Assembly: GCF_900156805.1 (NCBI RefSeq)
Contig: NZ_FTOQ01000002.1
Location: 310,001-374,000 of the forward strand
Origin: Roseivivax lentus
Lineage (GTDB): Bacteria; Pseudomonadota; Alphaproteobacteria; Rhodobacterales; Rhodobacteraceae
Length of the DNA stretch: 64,000 bases
Direction of reading: 5' to 3'
A program made the translations under genes and the position numbers. Numbering within the stretch: position 1 is the first letter of the stretch; each line of letters opens with the position of its first letter. Under the pieces are notes generated by a model. It did no database searches, was not told the DNA's origin, and was given only the letters and a program-made list of their open reading frames with translations. Shown one piece after another: positions 24,934 to 34,351 of this stretch.

Positions 24934-25233
24934 TCAGCCGGTGGGCAGGTCGCGGTCGAGTTCTTCGAGCGAGCCCTGGCGCGGCGTGCCGTCAGCCATT
25001 TGCGGCAGCTCGATCTCGGTGCAGGTGCCCGCTTCGACGAGCGTCCAGGCATTGCCCTGGTAATCGACGGTCGAGGTGCCCGCGCAGGTCGTGCCGGGAC
25101 CGGCGGCGCAGTCGTTTTCGCCCGCGAGCGAAACGCCGAAGCACTTTTCCTGGGCCTGTGCGTGCACGCCGGTGGCGGCGAAGCTGGCGGCGACGGCGCC
25201 GATCAGGGCGGCGGTCTTCATGGTGGTGGACAT
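24934..25233 (-). CDS. bufA: BufA, bufferin precursor (DUF2282, four-cysteine RiPP)
   Basis: 99 residues from ATG 25233, chosen because GAGG sits 9 bases upstream; in-frame ATGs at 25248 and 25221 lack a site. The N-terminus [23 protein letters not shown] is a Sec signal peptide (cut after residue 25), unusual for a modified peptide and characteristic of bufferins. The mature part holds exactly four Cys (31, 42, 50, 71) in [20 protein letters not shown] and [18 protein letters not shown], the DUF2282 pattern. The tail after residue 72 is acidic and proline-containing. In described Caulobacter examples such proteins are modified by BufB-BufC, exported and sequester copper. First gene of bufABCD; no promoter box could be fixed in the GC-rich 200 bp upstream. 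Confidence 0.9.
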   Translation of the reverse strand: MSTTMKTAALIGAVAASFAATGVHAQAQEKCFGVSLAGENDCAAGPGTTCAGTSTVDYQGNAWTLVEAGTCTEIELPQMADGTPRQGSLEELDRDLPTG

Positions 25234-25430
25234 CGTGTCGAACCTCATTGGCTGTGTGTCACAAGGCCCGGCAGGTGGGCCGCCGGGTCCCGGTCAGCTT
25301 GGCCTGCGGCACCGGGTCGCGCCACTCACAGGGCCGTGCATCACGCCGCGCTTATCCTTCTGCGCCTGCAAAGGACGGTGGCGTGAACAGGTTTCGCATT
25401 GGTTTTATTGGAGATTTTTTCCGCCTAGGT
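25234..25430. other. Upstream region of the bufferin operon
   Basis: No gene is seen. On the minus strand this should hold the bufA promoter. A GGATAA-like element occurs about 120 bp upstream of the start, but neither a sigma-70 nor an ECF-type pair is convincing. Together with the inverted repeats up to 25564 it makes a 331-bp gene-free gap between bufA and thrS. Confidence 0.35.
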
Positions 25431-25450
25431 CGCCCCGCGGGGGCGTTTCT
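25431..25450 (+). terminator. Plus-strand terminator-like hairpin between bufA and thrS
   Basis: CGCCCC / GGGGCG stem of 6 bp around GCG, followed by TTTCT on the plus strand. No plus-strand gene lies upstream, so it may end an unannotated small RNA, stop antisense transcription, or act on the minus strand, where it is preceded by the thrS terminator and followed by an A-run. Confidence 0.4.
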
Positions 25451-25551
25451 GTAACAATTGGAAAGCCTCCCGCGCTTGAATGTTGCAGGGGGGCCCAATG
25501 AAGAAGCGCGCGCCGGAGGGATGCTCACGGCGCGCGCCAGAATTGTTACAG
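25449..25551. repeat. 103-bp element with 11-bp terminal inverted repeats
   Basis: CTGTAACAATT at 25449-25459 and its exact reverse complement at 25541-25551 enclose the thrS terminator hairpin. The ends are AT-rich in a GC-rich setting. It may be a miniature inverted-repeat element that now provides a terminator. No clear target-site duplication is seen. Confidence 0.45.
25506..25537 (-). terminator. Intrinsic terminator of thrS
   Basis: Read on the minus strand: a perfect 10-bp stem GCGCGCGCCG / CGGCGCGCGC with a 12-base loop, followed by the pyrimidine tract TTCTTCATT, 27 bases after the thrS stop. Confidence 0.65.
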
Positions 25552-25564
25552 CTTTTCGCGAGCC

Positions 25565-27514
25565 TCAGTCGCGGCGGTCGGGCGGCGTGGCCTCTGCCGA
25601 AAGCGCGCCGACGATCGCATCGAGCGTCTGCACCTCGGTCTGCTTCTCGCCGAGGCGCCGGACCGTCACGGTCCGCTCCTCGACCTCGCGATGACCGATG
25701 GCGAGGATCACCGGCACCTTGCCCACGGAATGCTCGCGGACCTTGTAGTTGATCTTCTCGTTGCGGGTATCCGCCTCGGCCCGGACGCCTGCCTTTTGCA
25801 GCTTGGCGACGACCTCGTGCACATACTCGTCCGCCTCGGAGACGATGGAGGCGACGACGACCTGGCGGGGTGCGAGCCAGAAGGGCAGTTTGCCCGCATG
25901 TTCCTCGATCAGGATCCCGATGAAGCGCTCGAACGAGCCGAGAACGGCTCGGTGCAGCATGACGGGGCGGTGCTTTGCCCCGTCCGCGCCGATATAGGTC
26001 GCATCAAGCCGTTCGGGCAGAACGAAATCGACCTGATGCGTGCCGCATTGCCAATCGCGTCCGATGGCGTCGGTCAGAACAAATTCCAGCTTCGGCCCGT
26101 AGAACGCGCCTTCGCCCGAATTCAGCTCGAACTCACTACCTGCGGCAATCGTGGCGTTCTTGAGGGCGGCTTCGGCTTTGTCCCAGGTTTCGTCCGAGCC
26201 TGCCCGAACTTCTGGGCGGTCGGAAAACTTGACCCGGAAGTTTTCGAAGCCGAGGTCGCGGTAGATTTCTGATAGGAAGTCGATAAAGCGTTTGGTTTCA
26301 TCTTCGATCTGGTCCTCTCTACAGAAAATATGAGCGTCATCCTGCGTAAAGCCGCGGACACGCATTATACCGTGCAAGGCGCCGGATGGTTCATATCTAT
26401 TGCACGAACCGAATTCGGCCATACGCAAGGGAAGATCGCGGTAAGACTTTAATCCTTGGTTAAAGATTTGGACGTGACAGGGGCAGTTCATCGGCTTGAG
26501 CGCGTTGACCGCCTTTTCGCGCGCGTGTTCCTCGTCCACTTCGACGATGAACATGTGCTCCTGGTATTTGTCCCAGTGGCCCGAGGCTTCCCAGAGCTTG
26601 CGATCGACGACCTGCGGGGTGTTCACCTCGACATAGCCGCCTGCGCGCTGCTGGCGGCGCATGTAATCCTGCAGCGTGGTGTAGATCGACCAGCCGTTCG
26701 GGTGCCAGAAGATCTGGCCCGGGGCCTCTTCCTGCATGTGGTAGAGATCCATCTCGCGGCCGAGCTTGCGGTGGTCGCGCTTGGCGGCCTCCTCGAGCAT
26801 GTGCAGATGCGCCTTGAGGTCGTCGCGGTTCTTGAAGGCCACGCCGTAGATCCGCTGGAGCATCGCGCGGCTGCTGTCGCCGCGCCAATAGGCCCCGGCC
26901 ACGGACATGAGCTTGAAGGCATCGCCGGGCACCTGACCGGTGTGCTGCAGATGCGGGCCGCGGCAGAGATCCTGCCAGTCGCCGTGCCAGTACATGCGTA
27001 GCGGCTCGTCGCCCGGAATGGCGTCGATCAGTTCGACCTTGTAGGGCTCGCCATTGGCCTCGTAATGCGCCACGGCCTTCTCGCGCGGCCAGACCTCGGT
27101 GCGGACGGGCTCGCGGGCGGCGATGATCTGCTTCATGCGCTTCTCGATCTCGCCCAGATCCTCGGGCGTGAAGGGCTCGGCGCGGTCGAAATCGTAATAC
27201 CAGCCGTTCTCGATGACGGGGCCGATGGTGACCTTAACGTCGGGCCAGATCTCCTGCACGGCGCGGGCCATGATATGCGCGAGGTCGTGGCGGATCAGCT
27301 CGAGCGCGGGGCCATCGTCGGCAAGCGTGTGGATCGCGATGGCGGCATCGCGGTCGATGGGCCATTGCAGGTCCCAATGCGCGCCGTCCACGCTGGCGGA
27401 AATGGCCTTCTTCTCCAGCGATTTGGAGATCGACGCGGCCACTTCGGCCGGCGTCACGCCAGCCGCGTAATCGCGTGCATTGCCATCGGGAAAGGTCAGG
27501 GAAATCTGGGCCAT
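25565..27514 (-). CDS. thrS: Threonyl-tRNA synthetase
   Basis: 649 residues, full length, class II synthetase charging tRNA-Thr. Domain order: TGS (residues 1-60), editing domain with the H-x-x-x-H pair in [18 protein letters not shown] (about 74-91) and the later [21 protein letters not shown], catalytic core with motif 1, motif 2 [15 protein letters not shown] (about 378-392), motif 3 [21 protein letters not shown], and anticodon-binding domain to the end. The zinc ligands Cys, His, His fit [10 protein letters not shown] and the [12 protein letters not shown] to HRPVMLHR regions. It is divergent from the facilitator gene across 137 bp. No T-box leader is evident. Confidence 0.96.
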   Translation of the reverse strand: MAQISLTFPDGNARDYAAGVTPAEVAASISKSLEKKAISASVDGAHWDLQWPIDRDAAIAIHTLADDGPALELIRHDLAHIMARAVQEIWPDVKVTIGPVIENGWYYDFDRAEPFTPEDLGEIEKRMKQIIAAREPVRTEVWPREKAVAHYEANGEPYKVELIDAIPGDEPLRMYWHGDWQDLCRGPHLQHTGQVPGDAFKLMSVAGAYWRGDSSRAMLQRIYGVAFKNRDDLKAHLHMLEEAAKRDHRKLGREMDLYHMQEEAPGQIFWHPNGWSIYTTLQDYMRRQQRAGGYVEVNTPQVVDRKLWEASGHWDKYQEHMFIVEVDEEHAREKAVNALKPMNCPCHVQIFNQGLKSYRDLPLRMAEFGSCNRYEPSGALHGIMRVRGFTQDDAHIFCREDQIEDETKRFIDFLSEIYRDLGFENFRVKFSDRPEVRAGSDETWDKAEAALKNATIAAGSEFELNSGEGAFYGPKLEFVLTDAIGRDWQCGTHQVDFVLPERLDATYIGADGAKHRPVMLHRAVLGSFERFIGILIEEHAGKLPFWLAPRQVVVASIVSEADEYVHEVVAKLQKAGVRAEADTRNEKINYKVREHSVGKVPVILAIGHREVEERTVTVRRLGEKQTEVQTLDAIVGALSAEATPPDRRD

Positions 27515-27651
27515 CGGCCAGCACTCCTCGTCGGTTTGGCGCCCACGGAACGCCCGGTTGCGGGTTATGTCGTACTGCGACTGAATGGCCCGGGGGGGAA
27601 CCGGCTGTCAAGCCGGGCGTTTGATAGGGTGATTGCTGGCAAGGACGGACC

Positions 27652-28917
27652 ATGGTCGACGTGACGGATACCGACGCGAAAGATATCTACGGCACGCTGA
27701 CCGACGATGGCGGCGCGGCCACGGCCCGCGAGGCTCGCGACGGGTTGCGGCACATGCTGTCGCTGTCGATGACCAAGGTGTCGGACGGGCTGATCTCTCC
27801 GAAACTGGTGCTGGCCTGGATCATGCAATCCATCGGTGCGCCCGCCGCCCTCGTGGGCCTGCTGGTGCCGATCCGCGAGGCCGGGGCGCTGCTGCCGCAG
27901 GTCCTGCTGGCCGGTCCGGTCGAGGCGATGCGGCACCGCAAGTGGATCTGGGTCGCGGGATCGCTGGGGCAGGGCGTGTCGGCGGCGGGCATCGCGCTGG
28001 TGGCGATGACGCTGCAGGGCTGGGTCGGCGGGATCGCGATCTGCGGGCTTCTGGCGCTGCTGGCGGTGTCCCGCGCCGCCTGTTCGGTGAGTTACAAGGA
28101 CATCCTCGGCAAGACCGTCAAGAAGACCCGCCGCGGCGCGGTCAAGGGCGTGGCCGGATCGGCCTCTTCCGCCGCGGTGCTGATCTTTGCGCTTCTGCTC
28201 CTGTCGGGGCTGATGCGGGATATCACGCCGCTGGCCATCGCGGTGGGCATCGCTGCCGTGCTCTGGATCGTCGCGGCGGCGATCTTCGCGCGGCTCGAGG
28301 AACAACCCTCGGAGCCGGGCGAGGGCGGCGGCCTCGATTTCTCGCCGCTGCGGGAAGACGCGCAGTTCCGCCGTTTCATCGCCGCGCGGGGCTTTCTGAC
28401 CGCGACGGCGCTGGCGCCGCCCTATCTCGTGCTGCTCGATGACGGCGGCGGCGCGCTGCAGAAGTTGGGCGCGCTTCTTCTGGCCTCGGCTGCGGCGGCG
28501 TTCGTCTCTTCCTATATCTGGGGTCGGATGTCCGACCGGTCCTCGCGCAGGGTTCTGATCCTTGCGGGCCTGTCCGGGGCCGCAGCGATGATCGTGGCCG
28601 TGGTCGCGGCGCTTTTCGGCGTCACGTCGAACCTGTGGGTGACGCCGGCGATCCTGTTCGCCCTGCAGATCGCCTATCAGGGCGTGAGATCCGGGCGCTC
28701 CACCTACCTGGTGGACATGGCGCCCGAGGATCAGCGGGCTTCCTACGCGGCATTGGCAAACACCGCGATCGGCATATTGCTTCTGGCAGCAGGTGCGCTG
28801 GGTGGCGTTCTGGCGACGCTGAGCCCGGAGACGGCGCTCGCGGGCTTCGCGGTCCTGTCGATCCTGGGCGCGATCACGGCCATCGGCCTCGACGAGGTGG
28901 AAGCGCTGCAGGACTGA
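27652..28917 (+). CDS. Major facilitator superfamily transporter
   Basis: 421 residues with about 12 hydrophobic segments and an AAGGA site 8 bases before ATG. The first half has VLAWIMQSIGAPAALVGLLVPIREAGALLPQ and PVEAMRHRKWIWVAGSLGQG (cytoplasmic loop 2-3 with R-H-R-K); the second has IWGRMSDRSSRRVLILAGLSG, the repeat of the G-x-x-x-D-R-x-x-R-R facilitator motif. The YQGVRSGRSTYLVDMAPEDQRASYAALANT segment resembles drug and sugar-phosphate exporters. The substrate is unknown. It stands alone between thrS and the hydrolase genes. Confidence 0.8.
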   Translation: MVDVTDTDAKDIYGTLTDDGGAATAREARDGLRHMLSLSMTKVSDGLISPKLVLAWIMQSIGAPAALVGLLVPIREAGALLPQVLLAGPVEAMRHRKWIWVAGSLGQGVSAAGIALVAMTLQGWVGGIAICGLLALLAVSRAACSVSYKDILGKTVKKTRRGAVKGVAGSASSAAVLIFALLLLSGLMRDITPLAIAVGIAAVLWIVAAAIFARLEEQPSEPGEGGGLDFSPLREDAQFRRFIAARGFLTATALAPPYLVLLDDGGGALQKLGALLLASAAAAFVSSYIWGRMSDRSSRRVLILAGLSGAAAMIVAVVAALFGVTSNLWVTPAILFALQIAYQGVRSGRSTYLVDMAPEDQRASYAALANTAIGILLLAAGALGGVLATLSPETALAGFAVLSILGAITAIGLDEVEALQD

Positions 28918-29009
28918 GGAAGGCGGCAGGGTCCCCCTCGCGCAGGTCTGGCGCCGCGCCTGCCGCTTGGGCATAGTCTGCGGGATTTTCCGGCATGCAG
29001 GCAGCGGCA

Positions 29010-29762
29010 ATGAGCGATATCCAACGACTGGCCAGCCCCGAGGGGCGTGACCTTGCCTATTGCAGGACCGACGGGGCTGGGCCCTGCATCGTGTTCCTGT
29101 CGGGCTACAAATCCGACATGGAAGGCACCAAGGCCGTTCATCTCGAGGCCTGGGCGCGGGCTACGGGGCGGGCTTTCCTGCGGCTCGACTATTCGGGCCA
29201 CGGGCAGTCGGGAGGGCGTTTCGAGGACGGCTGTATCGGGGATTGGGCCGCCGATGCCGAGGCGGTGATCCGCCACGCTGTCCCCGGTCCGGTGCTTCTG
29301 GTCGGCTCGTCCATGGGCGGCTGGATCGCGGCGCTGATGACGCAGCGGTTGCCGGAGGTCGTGGGCCTCGTGGGCATCGCCGCCGCCCCCGATTTCACCG
29401 AGGACGGTTTCTGGGCGAGTTTCAGCGCCGCCGAGCGCGCGCGCCTGATGGACGAGGGGGTGATCGAACTGCCCTCGGAATACGACGACCCCTATATCGT
29501 GACACGCCGCCTGATCGAGGATGGCCGCCGGCATCTCGTGCTGCGCGCGCCCCTGCCGATGCCCTTTCCGGTGCGGCTGATGCAGGGCACTGAGGATGCG
29601 TCGGTCCGGCGTGAGACCGCGTTGCGGCTGCTCGATCACATCGACGGGCCGGATGTGCGGCTGAGCCTCGTGAAGGGTGCCGATCACCGCTTTTCGGAGC
29701 CTGCGAACCTGCGCCAGATCGAGGCGGCCATCGAGGACGTGCTGCGGGCAAGCGCGGCATGA
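29010..29762 (+). CDS. Alpha/beta hydrolase (ABHD10-like serine hydrolase)
   Basis: 250 residues from ATG 29010; an in-frame ATG at 28995 would add five residues, and neither has a strong binding site. The fold is seen as CIVFLSGYKSDMEGTKAVHLEAWAR, LDYSGHGQSGGRFEDG, nucleophile elbow LLVGSSMGGWIA (Ser about 93), acid region LMQGTEDASV and catalytic His in KGADHRFSEP. G-Y-K-S-D-M-x-G-T-K-A is typical of the ABHD10/palmitoyl-thioesterase-like bacterial group. The ATGA overlap with the next hydrolase gene implies co-translation. The natural ester is unknown. Confidence 0.83.
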   Translation: MSDIQRLASPEGRDLAYCRTDGAGPCIVFLSGYKSDMEGTKAVHLEAWARATGRAFLRLDYSGHGQSGGRFEDGCIGDWAADAEAVIRHAVPGPVLLVGSSMGGWIAALMTQRLPEVVGLVGIAAAPDFTEDGFWASFSAAERARLMDEGVIELPSEYDDPYIVTRRLIEDGRRHLVLRAPLPMPFPVRLMQGTEDASVRRETALRLLDHIDGPDVRLSLVKGADHRFSEPANLRQIEAAIEDVLRASAA

Positions 29763-30745
29763 AATGGGCCGCGTCACTTCTGTGCGGAATGGCGGCGGTC
29801 ATCGCGGTCCCCCTGTGGATGGCGCCGGATGAACCTTCGGATCTTTCGGCCACATTCGATGCCAGCCTGCTTGAGAACGGTGTCGATCCCTATCTCGACG
29901 CGCGCGAAGTGGATGTCGCCAATCTTCGGGACGCGGCGCGCAAACGCGTGGTCTGGGCGGGGCCGCCCGAGGCCCGGACCGAATGGGCGGTGGTCTATCT
30001 GCACGGTTTCTCCGCCAGTTCCGAAGAGATCCGCCCGGTTCCCGACCGGGTTGCGGCGGCGCTGGGGGCGAACCTCTATTTCGCGCGGCTGAGCGGCCAT
30101 GGACGCGACGGCGCCGCCATGACCGAGCCGCGCCTGCCGGACTGGATGGCGGACGTGGCCGAGGCGCTGGCCATCGGGCGGACCATCGGCGAGCGGGTGC
30201 TGGTGATGGGCACCTCGACGGGCGGAACGCTGGCCGTGCTGGCCGCGCATGATCCGGGCCTGTCCGAAGGCGTCGCGGGCATCGCGCTGGTCTCGCCGAA
30301 TTTTCGCGTCAATAGCCCGGCGGCGACGATCCTGACCTGGCCGGGCGTGCGCTATTGGGGGCCTTACGTCGCGGGCGAGACGCGGCGTTTCACGCCGCAG
30401 AACGACGGTCATGGGACGTATTGGACCACGGAATACCCGACCGTCGCCCTTCTGCCGATGGCCGAAAGCGTGAAGGCCGCGCGTGCGCTGCCCCATCGCG
30501 ACATCGCATTGCCCGCGCTGTTCATCTTCGCGGATACCGATGCCGTGGTCGATGCGGGCGTCACCCGGCAGGTGGCCGCGTCCTGGGGCGGGCCGGTGGA
30601 GATCATGCGCGTCGATCCGGCCATGACCGAGCCCTCGGCGCATTTGATCGCCGGAGACATCCTGTCACCCGCGATGACCGCGCCCGTCGCGGAGCGGATC
30701 GCGGACTGGGCTTCGGGATTGCCGGAGCGCCCCGGCGCCGATTAA
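29759..30745 (+). CDS. Alpha/beta hydrolase, probably membrane-anchored or secreted
   Basis: 328 residues. The N-terminus MKWAASLLCGMAAVIAVPLWMA is hydrophobic and could be a signal or anchor. The hydrolase core follows: VVYLHGFSASSEEIRPVPDRVAAALGANLYFARLSGHGRDG, nucleophile elbow VLVMGTSTGGTLAVL (Ser about 149), acid candidate FIFADTDAVVD and a His in PSAHLIAGD. The resemblance is to carboxylesterase/lysophospholipase-like enzymes. The ATGA overlap joins it to the preceding hydrolase, with which it shares only the fold. The substrate is unknown. Confidence 0.78.
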   Translation: MKWAASLLCGMAAVIAVPLWMAPDEPSDLSATFDASLLENGVDPYLDAREVDVANLRDAARKRVVWAGPPEARTEWAVVYLHGFSASSEEIRPVPDRVAAALGANLYFARLSGHGRDGAAMTEPRLPDWMADVAEALAIGRTIGERVLVMGTSTGGTLAVLAAHDPGLSEGVAGIALVSPNFRVNSPAATILTWPGVRYWGPYVAGETRRFTPQNDGHGTYWTTEYPTVALLPMAESVKAARALPHRDIALPALFIFADTDAVVDAGVTRQVAASWGGPVEIMRVDPAMTEPSAHLIAGDILSPAMTAPVAERIADWASGLPERPGAD

Positions 30746-30807
30746 GCCGCGATTAACCAATCCTGCGCTACACCCGTCCGGCAATAGCTGAGGCGAGGCG
30801 GGACGGC

Positions 30808-31770
30808 GTGAAAGACTGGGGCGATCAAAGCGTTGATTTCACGGACACTCTGCGGGGTGTGACCGACGCGATCTGGGGCCGGGCGGAGTTCGGCCACCTC
30901 TTCGAGGCGCATCTGCATCCCGATGCGATCCTGCGGGGGCCCGACCACCTTCTGCAGGGGCGGCTCGCCATCGCCACGGCGGCCCTGCAGCCCATGGCGG
31001 CCTTTCCGGGCCGCAGGCTCTTCACCGAGGATGCGGGCTGGACCGCGATTGCGGGCGGCACGCGGGCCGGGGCGCTCAGGCTCTACAGCGAGGGCGTCCA
31101 TGACGGCGCCGGGCTTTACGGTCCGGCGACCGGGCGCGCGGTGGGCTACCGCGTTCTGATGGATGTGGCCGCCAAGGGCGCGGTGATCGGCGAGATCTGG
31201 CGCCTGCGCGACACCGCGGCCATCTTCACGGCGCTCGGCCTCGACCCCGAACGCTGGGCGGCGGAGCGATTGGCCTGGGGCGACCGCGACAGCGCGCCTT
31301 TCCGTCCGGGCATCGACGAGCCGGGGGCCTACACCGCGGCGGGCAACGGCAGCGAATGGGGCCGAGCCTGGGCCGCGCTGCTGGAGCGCGCGATGGATGG
31401 CGGCTTCGACCTGTTCGACGGCCAGACCGACCCCGCCGCCGAGATCACGCTGCCGGGCGGCGTCATCCGACGAGGCGGCGCCGGGGCGCGGAACTTCTGG
31501 CTCGGCCTCCGGGCGGCCTTTCCCTCGGCGCAATTCAAGATCCGCCACCGCTTCGGGCTGGAGACGCCGCTCCTGCCGCCGCGCGCCTTCCTGCGCTGGT
31601 CGCTCGACGGACGCCATGACGGGCCGGGGCTGTTCGGCGCACCGACCGGCGCCGAGGTGCACGTGATGGGGATGAGCCAGGCGGAGTTCGGCCCGGGCGG
31701 GTTGCGCCGCGAATGGACCCTGATCGACCCCGGTGCGATCTGGATGCAGATCAAGGCGCAGACCGGCTGA
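30808..31770 (+). CDS. Double NTF2/SnoaL-like domain protein
   Basis: 320 residues from GTG 30808, with GAGGCG upstream. Two related cone-shaped NTF2-like domains appear in tandem: the first (about 10-150) has FGHLFEAHLHPDAILRGPDHLLQGRLAIATAALQPMAAFPGR and EIWRLRDTAAI; the second (about 180-318) has FDLFDGQTDPAAEITLPGGV, FWLGLRAAFPSAQFKIRH and REWTLIDPGAIWMQI. The E-I-W-R-L-R-D and E-W-T-L-I-D ends mark each repeat. SnoaL-like proteins include cyclases and hydrolases of small ligands, but two fused copies suggest a binding or unknown catalytic role. It is close behind the hydrolase pair. Confidence 0.7.
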   Translation: MKDWGDQSVDFTDTLRGVTDAIWGRAEFGHLFEAHLHPDAILRGPDHLLQGRLAIATAALQPMAAFPGRRLFTEDAGWTAIAGGTRAGALRLYSEGVHDGAGLYGPATGRAVGYRVLMDVAAKGAVIGEIWRLRDTAAIFTALGLDPERWAAERLAWGDRDSAPFRPGIDEPGAYTAAGNGSEWGRAWAALLERAMDGGFDLFDGQTDPAAEITLPGGVIRRGGAGARNFWLGLRAAFPSAQFKIRHRFGLETPLLPPRAFLRWSLDGRHDGPGLFGAPTGAEVHVMGMSQAEFGPGGLRREWTLIDPGAIWMQIKAQTG

Positions 31771-32031
31771 GGCAACACCCAGAGGCCGACCGCGCGGCGC
31801 GTTCGAGGCTTGGCCGCGCCGGGGCCTGCAAGACCGACCGAGCGGCGCTTGAGCCCGCGCGTTTTGCCCGCCATCTCGGCCCTTGCCCCGACCCGATGCA
31901 CCCCGCTCGGGCCGGACCGGTGACTCCGCGCAGGCAGGCGTTGTTTTTCTGGCAATGGCACAATGAATTGGCTAGACTCCGCGACAGACCCGGACAACCG
32001 GGCATTCGAGGCAGTTATTCAGGCGGTTTTC

Positions 32032-33198
32032 ATGACCGAGATGGTGTACGGCACGGTCCGGGTGCGCGACAGCGAACCGGTATTGCCGAAATGGTGGCGG
32101 ACGATCGACAAGTGGTCGCTGTCCTGCATTCTCATTCTCTTCGCGATCGGCATTCTTCTGGGCCTTGCCGCCTCGCCGCCCTTGGCCGAGCGGAACGGCT
32201 TCGAGGCCTTCCACTACGTCCAGCGGCAGGCGATCTTCGGCACCGTGGCGCTGATCGCGCTGGTGGTCACGTCGCTGATGTCGCCGGTTCTGGTGCGCAG
32301 GCTCGCGGTAGTGGCCTTCCTCGTCGCCTTCGTGGCGCTGGCCTTCCTGCCGATCTTCGGAACCGATTTCGGCAAGGGCGCGGTGCGGTGGTACTCGCTC
32401 GGCTTCGCGTCGCTGCAACCCTCGGAATTCCTCAAGCCCGCCTTCATCATCGTGGCCGCCTGGATGATGGCCGCCAGCCAGGAGATCGGCGGCCCCCCGG
32501 GGCGGCTCTGGTCCTTCTTCCTGGTGATGGCGATCGTGCTGATGCTGGCGATGCAGCCCGATTTCGGTCAGGCCTGCCTGATCCTGTTCGGCTGGGGCGT
32601 GATGTATTTCGTCGCTGGCGCGCCGATGTTCCTGCTGCTGGGCATGGCCGGGATGGTCGTGCTGGCGGGCATGTTCGCCTATAACAATTCCGAGCATTTC
32701 GCCCGCCGCATCGACGGTTACCTGAACCCCGACATCGACCCGACCACGCAGATCGGCTACGCCACCAACGCCATCCAGGAAGGCGGCTTCTTCGGGGTGG
32801 GTGTCGGTGAGGGGCAGGTGAAATGGTCGCTGCCCGACGCGCATACGGACTTCATCATCGCCGTTGCCGCCGAGGAATACGGCCTCGTCCTTGTCCTCTT
32901 CATCATCTGCCTCTATGCGAGCGTCGTCGTCCGGTCGCTGCTGCGCCTGATGAAGGAACGCGATCCCTTCATACGGCTCGCGGGCACCGGGCTCGCCTGC
33001 ATGTTCGGCGTTCAGGCGATGATCAACATGGGGGTCGCGGTGCGGCTCCTGCCCGCCAAGGGCATGACCCTGCCCTTCGTGAGCTACGGCGGATCTTCGC
33101 TGATCGCGATGGGGATTTCCGTCGGCATGCTTTTGGCCTTCACGCGGACCCGCCCGCAGGGCGAGATTGGCGATATCCTGCGCGGACGGCTGCGGTAG
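32032..33198 (+). CDS. ftsW: FtsW, septal peptidoglycan glycosyltransferase (SEDS family)
   Basis: 388 residues from ATG 32032; the frame is open to 31963 but the [28 protein letters not shown] start fits the family. It polymerises lipid II at the septum with FtsI. About ten membrane helices; SEDS signatures are [21 protein letters not shown] (about 116-136), [15 protein letters not shown] (about 270-284) and [18 protein letters not shown] (about 344-361), with the catalytic Asp region intact. It opens the dcw run; the usual mraY-murF-murE-ftsI genes do not precede it. A possible promoter, CTGGCA-N18-TAGACT, lies at 31949-31978. Only 43 bp separate it from murG. Confidence 0.93.
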   Translation: MTEMVYGTVRVRDSEPVLPKWWRTIDKWSLSCILILFAIGILLGLAASPPLAERNGFEAFHYVQRQAIFGTVALIALVVTSLMSPVLVRRLAVVAFLVAFVALAFLPIFGTDFGKGAVRWYSLGFASLQPSEFLKPAFIIVAAWMMAASQEIGGPPGRLWSFFLVMAIVLMLAMQPDFGQACLILFGWGVMYFVAGAPMFLLLGMAGMVVLAGMFAYNNSEHFARRIDGYLNPDIDPTTQIGYATNAIQEGGFFGVGVGEGQVKWSLPDAHTDFIIAVAAEEYGLVLVLFIICLYASVVVRSLLRLMKERDPFIRLAGTGLACMFGVQAMINMGVAVRLLPAKGMTLPFVSYGGSSLIAMGISVGMLLAFTRTRPQGEIGDILRGRLR

Positions 33199-33241
33199 AG
33201 ATGCCGCGGCCCACGCGCCAACGGGACGAAGGAGCGCGCAG

Positions 33242-34351
33242 ATGGCACAGCAAGACCGCCCCCTTCTCGTGATCGCGGCCGGAGGCACCGGCGGGCATAT
33301 GTTCCCCGCCCAGAGCCTCGCGGAAGTGATGCTGCGCCGCGGCTGGCGGGTGAAGCTGTCGACCGATGCGCGCGGCGCGCGCTATACGGGCGGCTTTCCG
33401 CATTCGGTGGAAATCGAGCAGGTCTCAAGCGCGACCTTCGCGCGCGGCGGGCTGCTGTCGAAGGCGCTGGTGCCCTTCCGGGTGGCGGGCGGCATCCTCG
33501 GCATGGCCGTCGGCATGCTGCGCGACCGCCCCGACGTGGTGGTGGGCTTCGGCGGATATCCCTCGATCCCGGCGCTCGGGGCCGCGACGCTGCTGCGCCT
33601 GCCGCGCATGATCCACGAACAGAACGGCGTTCTGGGCCGCGTGAACCAGATCTTCGCGCGCCGCGTCGACGCGGTGGCCTGCGGCACCTGGCCGACCGCG
33701 CTGCCCGAGGGGGTCGAGGCGGTGCATACCGGAAATCCCGTCCGTCTTGCCGTGCAGGACCGGCAGGGCGCGGCCTATATCGCGCCCGGCGATTACCCGA
33801 TGTCGCTGCTGGTGATCGGCGGCAGCCAGGGCGCGCGCATCCTGTCGGACGTGGTCCCGCCGGCGATCGCGGCGCTGCCGATGGAGATGCTGCGCCACCT
33901 GCGGGTCAGCCACCAGGCCCGCGAGGAGGACGGCGAGCGCGTCGCGACCTTCTATGCCGAGAACGGCATCGATGCGGATGTGCGCCCCTTTTTCCACGAC
34001 ATTCCGGCGCGGATGAGCGAGGCGCAACTGGTGATCTCGCGCTCCGGCGCTTCGTCGGTCGCGGATCTGTCGGTCATCGGCCGGCCCGCGATCCTGATCC
34101 CCTTCGCCGCCGCGACCGGCGACCACCAATCGGCCAATGCGCGCGCCCTGACCGAGGCGGGCGCGGCCATCCGCATGCCGGAATCGAAACTGACCGTCGA
34201 GGCCATGACGGACGCCATCCGAAGCGTGCTCGATCATCCCGAGGGCGCCTTGCAGATGTCGCAGGCGGCGCTGAGCGTCGGCAGACCCGACGCCGCCGAG
34301 GCGCTGGCCGCCATGGTCGAGACACTCGCTGACAAGGACACTTCCAGATGA
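33242..34351 (+). CDS. murG: MurG, lipid II synthase
   Basis: 369 residues from ATG 33242, with GAAGGAG 6 bases upstream. It adds GlcNAc from UDP-GlcNAc to lipid I on the inner face of the membrane. The N-terminal motif [20 protein letters not shown], the [16 protein letters not shown] loop, [32 protein letters not shown] and the acceptor/donor-site [18 protein letters not shown] plus [14 protein letters not shown] are all present. The gene ends ATGA-overlapped with murC, so the two are translationally coupled. Confidence 0.96.
   Translation: MAQQDRPLLVIAAGGTGGHMFPAQSLAEVMLRRGWRVKLSTDARGARYTGGFPHSVEIEQVSSATFARGGLLSKALVPFRVAGGILGMAVGMLRDRPDVVVGFGGYPSIPALGAATLLRLPRMIHEQNGVLGRVNQIFARRVDAVACGTWPTALPEGVEAVHTGNPVRLAVQDRQGAAYIAPGDYPMSLLVIGGSQGARILSDVVPPAIAALPMEMLRHLRVSHQAREEDGERVATFYAENGIDADVRPFFHDIPARMSEAQLVISRSGASSVADLSVIGRPAILIPFAAATGDHQSANARALTEAGAAIRMPESKLTVEAMTDAIRSVLDHPEGALQMSQAALSVGRPDAAEALAAMVETLADKDTSR

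Noticed and set aside
22715-25233. Methanobactin operon
   Set aside because: There is no MbnC-type protein or short methanobactin leader; the precursor is a Sec-secreted four-Cys DUF2282 protein with DUF2063 and DoxX, the bufferin order.
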